64,000 bases of DNA from Ottelia alismoides (GCA_037367405.1 JAZKJV010000148.1:1550001-1614000), one strand, 5' to 3'. Numbered from the stretch's first letter, positions 11,120 through 24,194 are shown. Translations and numbers: made by a program. Notes: generated by a model not told the origin, from the sequence alone.

Positions 11120-12313
11120 GGAAATTTATCCAATGCGCACAGGGCCCATTTGAGTTTCGGTGCGCACCATTTCTTGGCCACACACGTGTATTACCAATTT
11201 AGTGGTTACCTATTTCGAAGGATGTTGTTTTTGGAAGGAGATTAATATGCAAAGCGATTTAACAATAAGTAGTATTCCAATTATATCGCATCCTAAAAAA
11301 TAGGAAGATCGTTTTAGAAAGAAAACATTCGAATCGATTATTTCTTGCTGAAAATCGAGATCCAAATACTCATGTCAGTAATATATATAATAGTCAAGTA
11401 AATAGTTGTTGCGAGATCAGTAATATCCAAAACAACGGTCAGTAATTTACATTCATTGTATTACATGGTGCAGAATTCAGTAATATATACACAATGGACA
11501 AGTAAGTGCTTGTTGTGATGTCAGTATTATCCAAACAACGGTCAGTAATACATTCATTTTATTACATGGTGCAGATTTCAGTAATATATACACAATGGAC
11601 AAGTAAGTGCTTGTTGTGATGTCAGTAAAACCATAACAAAAGGTCAGTAATTTTCATACTTTTTGTTACTTTGAACAAAATTCAGTAATTTAGAGATGAT
11701 ACTCAAGTAATATATATACAGTTATCAAGTAAATTATTATTTTTGTTTAGTAATGTATATATCCATGTCTTATATCACATGTTCAGTAATGTGTACGATT
11801 CTCAAGTAATAGCTACTATGATATCAGTAATAACAAAGTAATGGTCAGTAAGTCATGGGCATTGCTCAAGTAAGAAAGTAACTATTTGTTAATGCAATGC
11901 ACATTGCATCGACAATGGTATTAGTAACCATTTGTTATGTTATTACTGATCTCACAACACACATTTACTTGACCATTTTATACATATTACTAAATTCTGT
12001 ACAATGTAACTATTTGGATGTAAATTACTGATCATTGTCTTGATATTACCGATCTCACAATAAGCATTTACTTGACCGAATAATATTTATTACTATCATA
12101 GCGTTTGGATCCGCGTGGAATCATTTATTTGAATTGCTTCTTTCCAAAACCGTCTTCCAATTTTTAAGGACGTTGTATAATAGGAAATATAGGATTTTTT
12201 TTTAAATATGTCGTAGCCTATAATTAGAAATATAGTTATTGTTAATACACGTGTGTGGCAAACAAATGGTGCGCACCGAAACTCAAATGGGCCCTGTGCG
12301 CATTGGATAAGCC
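11120..12313. mobile_element. 1.2-kb foldback element with internal repeats
   Basis: The ends carry TTATCCAATGCGCACAGGGC and continue as perfect or near-perfect inverted repeats for about 65 bp (through GAGTTTCGGTGCGCACCATT and CACACGTGTATTA). Weaker inverted similarity continues well inside (GGAAGA-CGTTTT-GAAAG at about 11300 versus 12150), so most of the element is an imperfect palindrome. The middle is built of diverged tandem units with TCAGTAAT and CAAGTAA words spaced about 20-60 bp apart. (TA)n lies on the left and (CT)n(TA)n on the right. No protein is encoded. Confidence 0.8.
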
Positions 12314-12338
12314 CTCTCTCTCTCTATATATATATATT

Positions 12339-13230
12339 ATGTGTGTGTATGTGCGCGCGTAAATAAGTTCATATTTTATCATTCACAATTGCATATTTTA
12401 ATGAACAGAAGCCACTTGTATATATTCATATATATGTTAGCCTAACTTCATCTATTTTTAATTAATTTATATTAACTCCAAATCAAATAATACTAACTTC
12501 ATTGTGTAAATATCACTAACATTAACAAATAAAAAATACACAAAATCACAACTTCTATATAGTTCAAATAAAATAAAATTCTAATTTGAGACCAAAAAGC
12601 CATAAAGTCAAATATCTCTCACATATAGTCTCCTATGAATCAGTACTTACTTTTGAATTAATGTACATTCAATTACCTATAAATTAAGATCAAATTCAAA
12701 AAGATTCGGAGTTCATATGTGAAACTTATGATTTGGATCTATATTGTATATTATACATACTTATTAACTTTGACTTATCATTATATAGAATTAATTTTTT
12801 TATTATTTTCTTTGATTTGTATTTTAATAAAGTGTGAAAAAAAACTAATTTTCAAATGCTATACAAATCAAAGGAAAAGAGTTGTTTTGAGTTCATATAT
12901 AGTATGCATGCGAGTCTCTTTTATTTTATTCTTCTATCTTCTCAATTATTAAAAATCTAAAAAAATATATTAATATGTAATATTTCTCTTTAATTTAATT
13001 TTATTTTATCTCAAATATTTCTTTATCTAAATTTAATATAAAATATAAAATACAAATACGATATTTTATATACGTAGAATATCATCAAAAAATGATTTGT
13101 ACAAATGATGTCTTTTGATCTTGATTCCTTCATCAAATTTGTAGGTCTCATTGAGATGAACAATTTTTAAGAAGAAAAATTCGATTTTAATTCTCTTTTT
13201 ATTTTATATTTATTTTTTATTGATTTTTAT
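12339..13230. other. Very AT-rich DNA, nothing recognised
   Basis: AT-rich stretch with long runs of A or T and no credible reading frame or element terminus. Confidence 0.5.
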
Positions 13231-13978
13231 ATTTGAATTTTGTAGATGTGACACATGGAGGCTTCTAGAGCCGTCACCTCCGCTCCCCGTAATAACCCGA
13301 TCTCCTTCTTTGAGAGTCGTTGGACCAATACCCCTTCATCCAATAGCCCTCTTCTTTTCCCCTTCAACACTATACGTGATTTACTCCCTACCCTTTGATC
13401 GAGCGAGATCCAACGAAGGAAACTTCATCTCCTTTATCACATTCTTCTCAACCAAACCGTCCCACCCAATGACCACCACAATCGTCGAGCCTCGTCTATC
13501 TCTCTTTCTCTCTCTTCCCTTGATCGAGTCCATCTCCAACCACCTCTGAAACCACCACGAACCCTAATTGCAAACCCATCAAAACTCATCGCTCCGCTAT
13601 TTTCGTGTGCCATCCACCAACGAAGGGAGTGCTAGTAACCGCCAGCTCAAAGTTCCATACAAGTGACAACTCAATGGGGGAATTCTTAAAGGTGAAGATG
13701 GATACCCCTTCTAGGTGAGATCCATGGGAAAAAACTCCATGTCGCAGTAGCATAGGTTTTGCTGCTCAAGCTTCATGTAACTCTTATCGAGCGAAGACCT
13801 TGGCCGAAAGCCTCCGATCTTCTGCTAACTCTTAGGCAAACAAAACATGTAACCAACCTTAACTCCTTACTTCCCCCAATTCTTTATTCTATCTACTATT
13901 CTTCTTTTGTGATCCTCGAACCCATCTTCATCATCTTCTTCTTTTCTCGATCAAATCTAAACCCAACGATACCATCGC
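13231..13978. other. Moderately GC-rich unclassified DNA before the TRIM array
   Basis: A pyrimidine-rich block with CCTTGATCGAG and TCTCTCTT words, reminiscent of a plant 5' leader, and an AACCCTAA telo-box-like word near 13560. No protein family is recognised in any frame. It could be a solo LTR or the leader of a dead element. Confidence 0.3.
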
Positions 13979-15778
13979 CCCATACACTCAAATATAGTTC
14001 CACATCTAAAACTCACGAAGTGTGGGTGTGGTTTATAAGTGATGGGATTACTACTTGACAACTTGAGCTTAAGCATTTTAGGTGGTCGTCAACAGATCTA
14101 TTTGGATCCGAACCCAACAAGTTGTCAAGGCCAGTTTTCCTCGATAACAGACGGGAGACCTAAGCCCAAGATGTTACAAATGGTATCGGAGCGGGTTCCC
14201 TCTGATGATGGAAAGGGCTAAGTTGGGAGTGTGGGAATAAGTGATGGGCCACGTTGCAGTGAAGACGTTGCAAATATAAAAGGGTGGGGATTATAGCACA
14301 CATAACCCCAAACATGGTGCCACATCTAAAACTAACGAAGTGTGGGTGTGATTACATGTGATGAGATTACTACTTGACAAATTGGGCTTAAGTATTTTGG
14401 GTGGTTGTCAACGAATCCATTTGGACCCGAACCCAACATGTTGTCATGGCCAGTTTCCCTTGATAATGGACCGTGGGCCTAAGCATATGACGTTATAAAT
14501 GGTTTCATAGCAGGTTCCTTCTGATGGTGGAAAGGGCTACCCGAAGGGACCTAACTTGGGAGCGTGTAGCCGCCACTATCACTGGGAATAAGTGATGGGC
14601 CAGGTCGCAACGAGAACATTGGAATACAAGTGGGGGAGGTTGTAAAACCCATACCCCCAAACATAGTGCCATATCTAAAACTCACGAAGTGTGAGTATGG
14701 TTTGTAAGTGGTGAGATTACTGCTTGACAATTTGGACTTAAGCATTTTGGATGGTTGTCAATGGATCCATTTGAGCCTGACCCCAACAAGTTGTTAGGGT
14801 CAGTTTTCCTTGATAACGGACTGAGTACCTAAGCCTAGGACATTACCAATAGTATCAGAGCGGGTTCTCTCTAATGGTGGAAAGGACTACCTAAAAGGAT
14901 ATAAGCCGGAATCATGTGATTGCCATTGTCACTAGGAATAAATGATGGTTCATGTCGCAACGAGGACATTGCGAATATAAGTGGAGGAGGTTGTAACACC
15001 CATACTCCCAAATATAACACAACATCTAAAACTCACGAAGTGTGTGTGTAGTTTATAAGTGGTGAGATTACTACCTGACAACTTGAGCTGAAGCATTTTG
15101 GGTGGTTATCAACAATTCCATTTAGAACCGAACCCAACAAGTTGCCAGGGCCAATTTTTCTCGATAACGGACCGAGGACCTAAGTTTTAGACATTATAAA
15201 TGGTATCAGAACAGGATCCCTCTGATGGTGGAAAGAGCTACCCAAAGGTACCTAAGCCGAGAGCATGCAACCACCACTGTCACTGGGAATAAGTGATGGG
15301 TCATATCGCAACGAGGACATTGCGGATATAAGTGAGGGAGGTTGTAACACCCATACCCCCAAACATAGTGCCATATCTAAAATTCACGAAGTGTGGGTGT
15401 GGTTTATAAGTGGCGGGATCATTACTTGAACTTGGGCTTGAGCATTTTGAGTGGTTGTCAGCGGATCCATTTGGGCTCGAGCCCAACAAGTTGTCAGAGC
15501 CAGTTTTCTTCGATAACGGATCGAAGAACTAAGCATGAGATGATACAAATGGAATCAGAGCGAGTTACCTCTGATGGTGGAAAGAGCTATCCAAAGGGTC
15601 CTACGTCGGAAGCATGCAACCGTCATTATCACTGGGAGTAAGTGGCGTGCCATGTTGCAACGAGGACATGCATAAGCATATCGTGTGGTTGTCAATGGAT
15701 CCATTTGGGCTTGAACCCAAGTTGTCCGGGCCAGTTTTCCTTGATTATAGACCGGAGACTTAAGCACGGGATGTTACA
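13979..15778 (+). mobile_element. Tandem TRIM retrotransposon array, six LTRs
   Basis: A repeating unit of about 350 bp. Each unit is a short LTR (about 205 bp, TGTAACACCC...TTACA) followed by AAT and a primer-binding site TGGTATCAGAGC, complementary to initiator-Met tRNA, then about 144 bp of internal DNA ending in a purine tract (AAGTGGGGGAGGT) before the next LTR. LTRs lie at about 13979-14178 (5' truncated), 14292-14497, 14641-14847, 14992-15198, 15343-15547 and 15672-15778 (partial). Primer sites are at 14181, 14500 (decayed), 14850, 15201 and 15550. No gag or pol is present. That is the terminal-repeat-in-miniature layout, here multimerised by sharing LTRs. Confidence 0.88.
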
Positions 15779-16490
15779 CTCTCACACCATAATCATCTCC
15801 GTCCAGCTCGTGGTCGGAGCACATAACTCCTCCTTGATCCTCGAGAGGAGAACATTCGCCCTTCTTTGCATGCAAACCATTGTCGAGGCTTTTGAAGCTC
15901 AAGCAGAGCTTCCCTACGAGCAGGTGCAGGTGCTTCAAAGGTTGTCTTCTCCCACCATAAACTCCTTGTCTTCGATGAATCTCCAGCCAACGAGAAGAGG
16001 ATATGAATCACTCTGTTGTGGATCAGTTCTCCTCCACCACAAGAGTCCCAAAGCCCCCCATCCAGTGCTCCTCCGTACCGGAGCTTCATGTTGACCGCTC
16101 CTAGCAAGAAGAATGTGGGGGGAAACTACAACTGGTAGAGGAGAATCAATGACCTCCGAGCTCATTCTTTCTCCACCCTTACTCTTGAACAGGAAGAGAT
16201 AACAAAGAAGGACCCATTGAATGGAGATCAGATGTCCATTCACATCCCCTGGATCGACCCTACTCTGTCGTGTAACCTCCTCCGCCTCGTGTTGAGATTA
16301 AAGAAGAAATACCTATGGTCAGGCAGGTTCAAGCAACTTGAAAATCCATCGCGCACCACCTCCTTCCTCCGTCGTGGATAGCTCGATCTCTAAAAACCAT
16401 ACGTAGCAACTCCTCGCCGGCACCATCACACCAGACATACCTATCAAGGATGGAACCACCTAACACTGTTGTGAGATCAACCCACGGTGC
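15779..16490 (+). other. GC-richer unclassified segment, possible exon remnant
   Basis: Plus-strand translation gives short credible pieces (GDQMSIHIPWIDPTLSCNLL and LRLVLRLKKKYLWSGRFKQL around 16220-16340) separated by stops. A minus frame is also open. I recognise no family. It directly follows the truncated end of the TRIM array and is followed by a Tourist-like MITE. Confidence 0.25.
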
Positions 16491-16497
16491 TCCTTTA

Positions 16498-16665
16498 GGG
16501 CCTGTTTGGTTTCTAGGTTGGACTGGGTTAGGTTGGGATACCCCTGTGAATAGTAAACTGTACCCCTGTGAATAGTAATCTGTGAGGAGATTGAGAGGGT
16601 TGGAAGGAGGGGTACACCGATGTACCCCAACCCAACCCAGTCCAACCCAGCAACCAAACAGGCCC
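16498..16665. mobile_element. Tourist-like MITE with TTA duplication
   Basis: 168 bp. The left end GGGCCTGTTTGGTTTCTAGG and the inverted right end GGGCCTGTTTGGTTGCTGGG continue through GTTGGACTGGGTT. It is flanked by TTA at 16495-16497 and 16666-16668, the 3-bp duplication typical of PIF/Harbinger-related Tourist elements. ACCCCTGTGAATAGTAA is duplicated inside. Confidence 0.88.
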
Positions 16666-16798
16666 TTAGCAGCCGCACGTCACCGTCCATTGAGTTTAAG
16701 ATCGGGTGCATGAGTTTCCATTAAAAGGGGAAGAAGGAGTTCCCCATCACGTGCAATCCATGTGACCATGCAAACTTTTGCAGGAAGCCCTCTCCAGC

Positions 16799-17416
16799 AG
16801 TGTTTTTGAAACTGGACCGGACCCATGAATCGGGTCTGGACCGGAACGGTTAACCGATTTATGCCAGTTCGGTTCGATTATTCAAATTTTAATTAACCTG
16901 TCATGTTCAACCTATTTTTTGACCCGATTTGAACAACATTTAATTTTTAAATTATTTAAAAGTTTTGTTGGTAGTAGGACCCATGACATTTGGTTTCTAA
17001 TTCACACTTCTAGCCAACTACACTAACATAACTTTTTGCATATATTAAGTTTTAAATATAGTTAAACTATTATCATGTTATAGAGCATATAATCCAAATA
17101 ATATGTATATATCTGATATGTCTGATATTTGATAGCATAACAAAAATACTTTATGTATAGTGTGAAATATATACATTATCTATGTATTTTATATATATTT
17201 CAAGTATATTAAGTGTATATTATATATATATATATAATTTCATTTTGGTTTGATTAGTCGGTTCAACCACTTTTTTTCAATGGTCCGGTTTAATCTGATT
17301 TTAAATAATGATGACGTCATCATCCGGTTGAACCGACTTGATTACATGGTTCGACCCGATCCGACCATTTCAGTAAGGTTTCTGGTTCAGGGTCCGGTTC
17401 GGTTTCAAAAACCTTG
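16799..17416. mobile_element. CCGGTT-rich nonautonomous element, copy 2
   Basis: Ends AGTGTTTTTGAAAC and, inverted, AAGGTTTTTGAAACCGAACC. A direct repeat CTCCAGC lies at 16792-16798 and 17417-17423 (seven of eight bases if the adjacent base is counted). GGACCGG/CCGGTT words cluster at both ends, and the middle is AT-rich with a (TA)n run near 17225. Same family as 7949-8941. Confidence 0.72.
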
Positions 17417-17423
17417 CTCCAGC

Positions 17424-18400
17424 CCTTGGAGGAATTGCGCATACCAGTAGCAGGTTTTGGGTAATTACACGATAATCCCATGCTGCCCCGTTTCCTTTGT
17501 TTTGTTTATTTATTTTGCATTTTAAACCATATCTTTGAGAATACATTTGAACATCAATTTTCAAACATTTATTTTATTCTAAAATTTTAATCGTTTAACA
17601 TGGTAATTTTTATACTTGATGAACATTTATTTATATTTTTGTGAGCCTTTATTAATTTATTAAAATTTATTAGGTGTAAATTTTCATAATTTACCCATCT
17701 GAGCTTTTGAAATTCATATTAAATTGATCATTACTTAAAAAATCCAGTAAAGTCACATAATATATTTTTAAATTATGGTTTTTCTGCCTCCAAATTTCGT
17801 ATCATTTGTGTTCATAAGTTGTTCTAAATAAATCATTTTGTGATATTAGCAATTGATTTGCAATTGAGTTAAAATTAAGTTTTTTAGGGTTATAAATGTG
17901 CTATGGATGCATGTCATTTATGGTTATTTATAATATTTTTATTTCTCAAAATATTAAGTTTTGGAATTTATTAACATAAAATTACTTAAAATCATCTTAT
18001 TTTCATTCACTAATTTATTAAAAATTCATTTCTCATCCGCAAAATCCTAAAAATTTAGGGTATCTTAATCATTCACTCATAAATATTTTGATCAAGTTTA
18101 ATATTATTTAGAATTGATTTGATTTAAAAATTGTGAAAAATCCCCTGAACTTGGTCAGAATACATCCGAGTCATTTAATTGCATTTAAAATTCTAAAAAA
18201 ATATTCTAAAAAATCTAACACTGTATTTTCTAAACTTAATACTGATTGTGTATTTCTTTCTTGTATTTGACCTTGGTCTTAGCTCAAGTAATATAAAGTT
18301 GACCGCTACATTGATTATCATTAATTGTAAGTGATTTTTGACCGATTGTCAATTGCCTGACTACAACAACATTCGATCGAATTAACTTAACACATTTGTG
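17424..18400. other. AT-rich DNA, nothing recognised
   Basis: AT-rich with many TTAAAAT/ATTTA words and no long frame. The texture is of an old LTR-element fragment, but neither LTR ends nor coding motifs can be identified. Confidence 0.45.
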
Positions 18401-18770
18401 GTTCATTACAAGTTAACATAAAAATGAGTAAGCAAAAGAATTAAAACCAAGGATGTAATACTAACAAGATATATTGAGTAGTTAAGTACTAACCACAACA
18501 AGAATGAAGATTGCGTTTAAAAAATGGAAAGAAAATGAACATAAATAAAGCTTGGTGGTGCAGACTGGAGAGGGTTGGAGGAGAGGAGATAGCACTCGAG
18601 ACGACTGATGGCAGAGCTGCAATGTTGTCTGCAATGCGGAGGAGGGGCAAGCATCGATCGTCGAGTGGAGAAGGGCACTTGCGCAATCGTTGGGACGAGA
18701 ACTTGGAGCTTTTGAGCATAAGAAGTGAGGAGAAAGGGCTTAGTAGATATATCATATTTTTATATTTATA
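18401..18770 (-). mobile_element. hAT-related 5' region relic
   Basis: The words ATAAAAATGAGTAAGCAAA and TACTAACCACAAC match the leader side of the hAT pseudogene at 10420-10540. A GC-richer block follows (18550-18730) whose minus frame is Ser/Pro-rich. I read this as the 5' noncoding end of another hAT copy. Confidence 0.4.
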
Positions 18771-19084
18771 AATATTATATATATGATATATGGTAAATGC
18801 CATGTATATTTTTGTTGCATTGTTATTGTTACATAGCAAATATTCTTAATACATATGCTTATATATAAAGTGTAAGATATTTTATTATATAATATATCAT
18901 GATGATCATTATATAAAAATCTATTTCATTTTTAATGTACATTTTCATTAAAAACTATGGATTTCACATAAGTAAATGTAAAGATCATCCTAAAAGATAC
19001 TTCCACTACAATACTTTAAATTTGGACACACATATTGGAATTATTTACAAATCCACAACTTGTTAAAGGAGAAGAGGAATCAGA

Positions 19085-20695
19085 GGAGCATCAAATGAAG
19101 GAAATTGAAAAAAATACCAATGTAATGAACATCTTTTAGTAAAACCATCTTTATGCCAAATAATGCACAAGATATGGATAAGTCTCTTAGTAACCTAAAA
19201 AGAATCTAAGAAAGTGAAGCAATTAAAAATATGCATGATCACCTGTGAGTATCAAATATTTAAGATGTTGTAAGGATTAAACATCAAAGATATACATACT
19301 TAATTCACTAAGATAGAAAACATGCATAAACCACTTCGGAAAAATTTCATCAATGGCAAATCATAAGCCAAGCTCATTAATTCCCTCACAAGTAATTGGA
19401 AGCAAAAGGTAACCACCATAAATGAGATAAAGACTTCAATACAATAGAAAATGATCTTCGTGGAAACCTCATGGCATATGATGTCAAGAAGAATCAAGAG
19501 AAGATTTCTCTAGAAGCGTCTACAAAAGAAAGGACTTGCTTTTAAAGCAAAAATAATCGCTAATGACCAACCTAGTGCAAACGAAAATGACAATATGTAT
19601 ATGCAACTACTCATAGGGCCTGTTCGGTAGGAGAATAAGCAGGAATAAGGATGGAGAATAAGGGGAATAATGGTCTATTCTCCATTCGGCTGGAGGATAA
19701 GAATAAGGAAAATAAGATGAAATAAAGGTAGGTGAGGTGTGATAAAATAGGAATAAGAGTGAAATAAGATGGAATAATGGAGAATAGTCGTACCACTGAG
19801 AATCGTGTCGGGAGGAGAATTGGCCCCTTATTCCATAGCTTATTCTCCAACCAAACAGGGCCATAAGGTGTAACAAGAAGTTCCTAAATCACAAGAATTT
19901 CAAAATCAAGATGGATAACAAAGATGAAGTAGTATATGCTATCAATGCAAAAATAATGGATACGCGCACAAACATTGTTCACATATGAAGAAAGTAGATG
20001 ACAAAGTGAAAGAAATTCAAAAATGGATATAAGAGAAAATTCCTTAAGAACTTTATGAAGAAGGTATTCTACGCAACATAAGATGATTCCTTTGAATCTT
20101 CTGGTTTGAATTCTGATTTTACAAAGAAGAAACTACTTGCCTTTTTGTCATAACAATCGAAGATGTGATAAACGAACGTTCTTATGTTGAGCTTTTAGAT
20201 GTTAGTTTTTTAAATCTAGTTCTTTAAAGATTAAGGTTACTTTTCTATAATAAGAATTGTCTATTTTAAAGCTTCACGGTAACAAATGGTACTGACCTTG
20301 TAAAATTCACCTGAGAGAGAAACAACCTCGATAAACTAGTAGGATTAAGAAGCAATACTACTACCAAGAGTGGTGTAGGCTACACGCATACACTTCATGC
20401 ATCTAGTTATTCCATTCTTAATCAAAGTAGGTGGAAGTATCTAACAAAAGAGGAACCAAAAGATGATTGCATAAACACTTACAAACTTATTTTGTAGGTG
20501 CACATAGTATAGTATAAATTGCACTCAATAGACTCAAACTATATCAAAGAACTTCATGAGGTCACTTAGTCTAATACAATCAGATTTAACAGTGATTATT
20601 TTAGGAAGCATAAGCAAATGAAAATGAATTATGGACATCAAATGTTTAAACCATATAATTGGATACATGAATTTGTTCACTAATATAATTTACAT
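19085..20695 (+). pseudogene. Copia (Sirevirus-like) gag remnant, plus strand
   Basis: Translation with frame jumps gives LRGNLMAYDVKKNQEKISLE near 19450, a Gag C-terminal pattern. At 19937-19978 is the zinc knuckle CYQCKNNGYAHKHC, where the canonical His of CX2CX4HX4C has become Tyr. Downstream lie an acidic DDSFESSGLNSDF segment and a KWY motif near 20290. Multiple stops show it is dead. A Tourist-like MITE splits it at 19616-19862. A second copy with about 80-90% apparent identity lies inverted at 30440-31870. Confidence 0.65.
19616..19862. mobile_element. Tourist-like MITE inside the Copia gag relic
   Basis: 247 bp with inverted ends GGGCCTGTTCGGTAGGAGAA and GGCCCTGTTTGGTTGGAGAA, extended by AATAAG-rich arms. 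A 3-bp ATA duplication lies at 19613-19615 and 19863-19865. It interrupts the Gag reading frame just upstream of the zinc knuckle, so it arrived after the retroelement. Confidence 0.82.
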
Positions 20696-20699
20696 GGAG

Positions 20700-22670
20700 G
20701 AGAAAATTCTTAGAGATTTTATCTTGCAAATGGTGCATATGATTCATTAAAGTCAATTCCTTCTTGTTTATCATACCATTGTGCAACTAAAATTGCTTTA
20801 TTTCTTACTACTTGATTATCTTCATTGACTTATTTCTACATACCTATGTAGTCCTATGACTTTTGGGTGTAGAGATTGTGTCTCATACTTTAACTTCTAG
20901 TCAACCGGTTCAGTCATTCGTTCATTACATTATTCAAATGTTCATATTTTATTGCTTCACCTTTTTCTGATGTTATACTTGTGATACATAAGCATTTATT
21001 ATATATTTAATATTTAAATGATACATTGTTCTTACTTTAAAAAAATAAATTATTTGTTCAATATAACAATCTTAACTAAATTCCATTCTTTAGGTAGCAT
21101 GCATGTATTAATATCTTTATATTAGATACAACTTTGAATATTATTTTATCTTCATAGTCTTCTACTATTTCATCTTAATATCTTTATATTAGATGCGTCT
21201 TTGAATATTATTTTATCTTCACAATCTTCTATTATTTCGACTTGTTTGCTAAGTAGTAGTGGATTATGATCAAAAGTTACACGAAGAGATTCTTCCATTA
21301 TAGTATTTCTCTCTTAAACACTACGCATGCTTATTTCATTTTGAATAATCGTTAAAAATATATATATTTACCCTTTATTTTTGAATTTATCTAGGTTATT
21401 TTTTCTGTCTAACATAGAGCATTTTTTGTAAAATTTTTAAAAGCAAATTATCTTTTGGGTTATACCATATTATAATTCGCATCTTATCTTGTTTAATAAA
21501 AGTCTCATTAACATTCTACTCAAGACATAGCAAGTTGTTTTCATAACCTAAATGTAAAATTATCCAAGGAGGCCAAATTCAATAATCAGTATCCTTTAAC
21601 ACTTTTGCAAAGTGCAGTTAATCCATACTATAACACTATTTTTCCGATTCAAAAACATTATTATTTAGAAGTGTCCTACATAATTAGCACTCATACTTTA
21701 AACCATGATTCTAACAAAAACTCGACATGTCTTTATTTTTCAATTTATAACCATGATTAATTCAAATACGAGAAATCACACCACTTTTCTCATTTTTGCA
21801 TTAACTTAATGAATTTGATGAAACAACTAAAAGTTTGGTCTTTTGATTTCAAAGAAGAACACCCAAGTTAAGCAAAATAAGTATAACATAATAATCAAAA
21901 TAATAAAATAAAAAAAATAAAACTTAGACAATATGAACGTTTTAGTCCAAACTAAGTATAGGAGTTCAAATGGTTTGGTAGCAGAAACTATTTTTTTATT
22001 TTCAACATGCCTTTGTGAATTTTTCTTAGAGTGAAAGCATTAAAAAGTTCTCAGTGAGAAAGCACATTGTTCAGTTCTTTTTAGTTTTTTTAGATCCTTA
22101 TGGTAAAGGAATTCGAATCTCATACTCCACAAAACACAATCATTATTAGAAATAATCAAGAAATCAAATAATTTTTTTATCGACTTCAATTATATGGACA
22201 TCTTTAAATATTTTACAATTGATAAAGTTTCTTGAAATGAGTCGTCCATTATTTTAAAAGAACTAGAAGAAATATAACATCAAAACCATCCTCTTAACTT
22301 TACACATTCTTAATAAATTATGCATTAATGTTTCAATAAAATATTTGTTATTAAAATAAGTTTTAGCTTTACCTACTTTACATGTAGAACAATTTGACCT
22401 TGGTGGTTGTTCCCAAATTCCTCACATCGTGATTTAAATCTTTATCAAGTGGATGCGAAAACATATTTGTAAATGGTTTAATAAAGAAAAGGTATATATA
22501 AAACAACAACTTAGATTTATACAATAAAAAATCCTAATTATGCATGTAAAATTAAAATTTCTACATACATACTCAAGTACTAAGAGTATAGTATGAAGAA
22601 AAGAAAGTTTTTTTTTGCTAAAATCAATTTTCATTATTGTAACGTACAGAGCCCTAGACATGCTCAGTTA
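20700..22670. other. AT-rich presumed retroelement body, heavily decayed
   Basis: Follows the gag relic. No integrase, reverse transcriptase or RNase H motif is legible in any frame. A direct duplication of a TCTTTATATTAGAT..TTGAATATTATTTTATCTTC unit occurs at 21113-21235. Confidence 0.4.
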
Positions 22671-22679
22671 AAAGGAACT

Positions 22680-22990
22680 AGCGACCTAGGATGTTATAGA
22701 TTTTATCATAGCAAGTTCTCTCTAATAGTGGAAAATGCTACTTAAAAAGTGGAGCGACCCCTACCAAATCATAAGAGGAAATGACTACCCAAGAGCGTGC
22801 GTCCACTACTATTACTGGGAATAAGGATGGTTCATATAGCAATGGGGATGTTGCATATACAAGAAGTGGATATTGTTGTATCATCCTAAACATACTACCA
22901 CACATAGTTATCATAAAGTGTGGCAACGGATTACACATTGTGATTGTCAACTGCCCTAAATAATGGATTAGGTCGGGGCCTGAGATGTCA
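22680..22990 (+). mobile_element. TRIM relic
   Basis: Diverged match to the internal domain and LTR start of the 14-15.8 kb TRIM family: GTTATAGATTTTATCATAGC at the primer-site position, CTCTAATAGTGGAAA, TACTGGGAATAAGGATGG, and an LTR start with ACACATAGTTATCATAAAGT. One LTR piece plus the internal domain survives. Confidence 0.6.
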
Positions 22991-22999
22991 TAATTATGG

Positions 23000-23815
23000 A
23001 TAAGGTTGATTGCATTTTATTTTTTAGTAAATATAAATTTGCCATAGTTTTAAACATGCATATGGATGATATTATTTTTAAATCCATTAATAATGATCTT
23101 TACTAAGAATTTGGTAAAATTATGCGGAAAGAATTTAAGATGAGCCTCATGGGAAAATAAAGTTCTTTCTCATACTTCAAACTTATCAATTGAAGAATGA
23201 CAATTTCCTTTCCAAATATAAACTCAAGACTTTTTTTAAATGATATTAATGAAGCTAAAGGAAAGGATTCCCTGAGGGGATCTCAAACTTGATAGGTGCA
23301 TATTCTAATTGAAATGATGTATATCAAATTGCATATAGAGGTATGATTAATCTCTATTATCTCTGGTTACAATTAGAACTAATATTCTGTTCAACACTTT
23401 ATTGTTTATAAGGCTTCATACCTCTCTTGAAGAAAGTCATGTAACTGTTATAAAAAAATTTCTAAAAATATGAAAAATACACGAAACTGTAGACTATCTT
23501 ATCGTAGGACATCAACTTAGATCCACTTGCATATGATGATGTTGATTATGCAGAAATCCATAAAGAAATAGATACATGTTGTACTATGCACCATCAATGC
23601 TAAACACTCTATGAATTATGATTACAATTTAAAAATGTAAGAATTATGTGTGCTAATATACATTCTATAAACCTTTTTAATAATTTGGTACATAACCCTT
23701 ATACCAAGAACACATATGTAAGACATTATTTCCAATAATTTTGTGTTCACTTTAGAATTCGTAGAAACAATATACCAAGGAGCTTGTACATTTACCAAAA
23801 CCTTAATTTTGAAAG
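23000..23815. other. AT-rich DNA, nothing recognised
   Basis: AT-rich between the TRIM relic and the next foldback element. I see no gene or repeat ends. Confidence 0.45.
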
Positions 23816-23820
23816 GGAAA

Positions 23821-24190
23821 AGGGAGTCTACGCCCATGTATATGTAACTTTCCTACACATACCCCTTTTCTTCTCTATTTTTTTTGATTTTTTAAATTGA
23901 ATCCATAAGGGATTTAGATCAGAACATATCATGTGGCAACATTGAAATTTCAACTTATTTTGAGACTTCGAACTTATTCATCAAAACTGCCAAATTAACA
24001 ACCGTAGATTTATTGAAATCGACCCCTTCTGATGAACCTACTAGGAATGTCTATTTTACACAAAATTTGAAACATATATTCCGCTTAATACTCTAAGTAA
24101 ATCCCAAAGGATGCATTTCAAAAAAATCAAAAAAATTGAGGGAAAAGAAGTAGGTGTAGGAAAGTTACCTATACATAAGTATAGGCTCCC
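23821..24190. mobile_element. Foldback element with 'GTAACTTTCCTACAC' arms
   Basis: The left arm AGTCTACGCCCATGTATATG, then TAACTTTCCTACAC, and the inverted right arm GGGGAGCCTATACTTATG, then TAACTTTCCTACAC, match. The interior keeps the family geometry (inverted halves meeting at GTAGATTTATTGAAATCGAC) but lacks the exact GAAACAGAGACTCC word. It is a diverged relative or parallel family. Confidence 0.55.
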
Positions 24191-24194
24191 CAAA

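Noticed and set aside
13979..15778. Satellite DNA interpretation of the 350-bp repeats
   Set aside because: Units carry LTR ends, a tRNA-Met primer site and a purine tract, and dispersed relatives occur at 22680 and 59479, which fits TRIM retroelements better.
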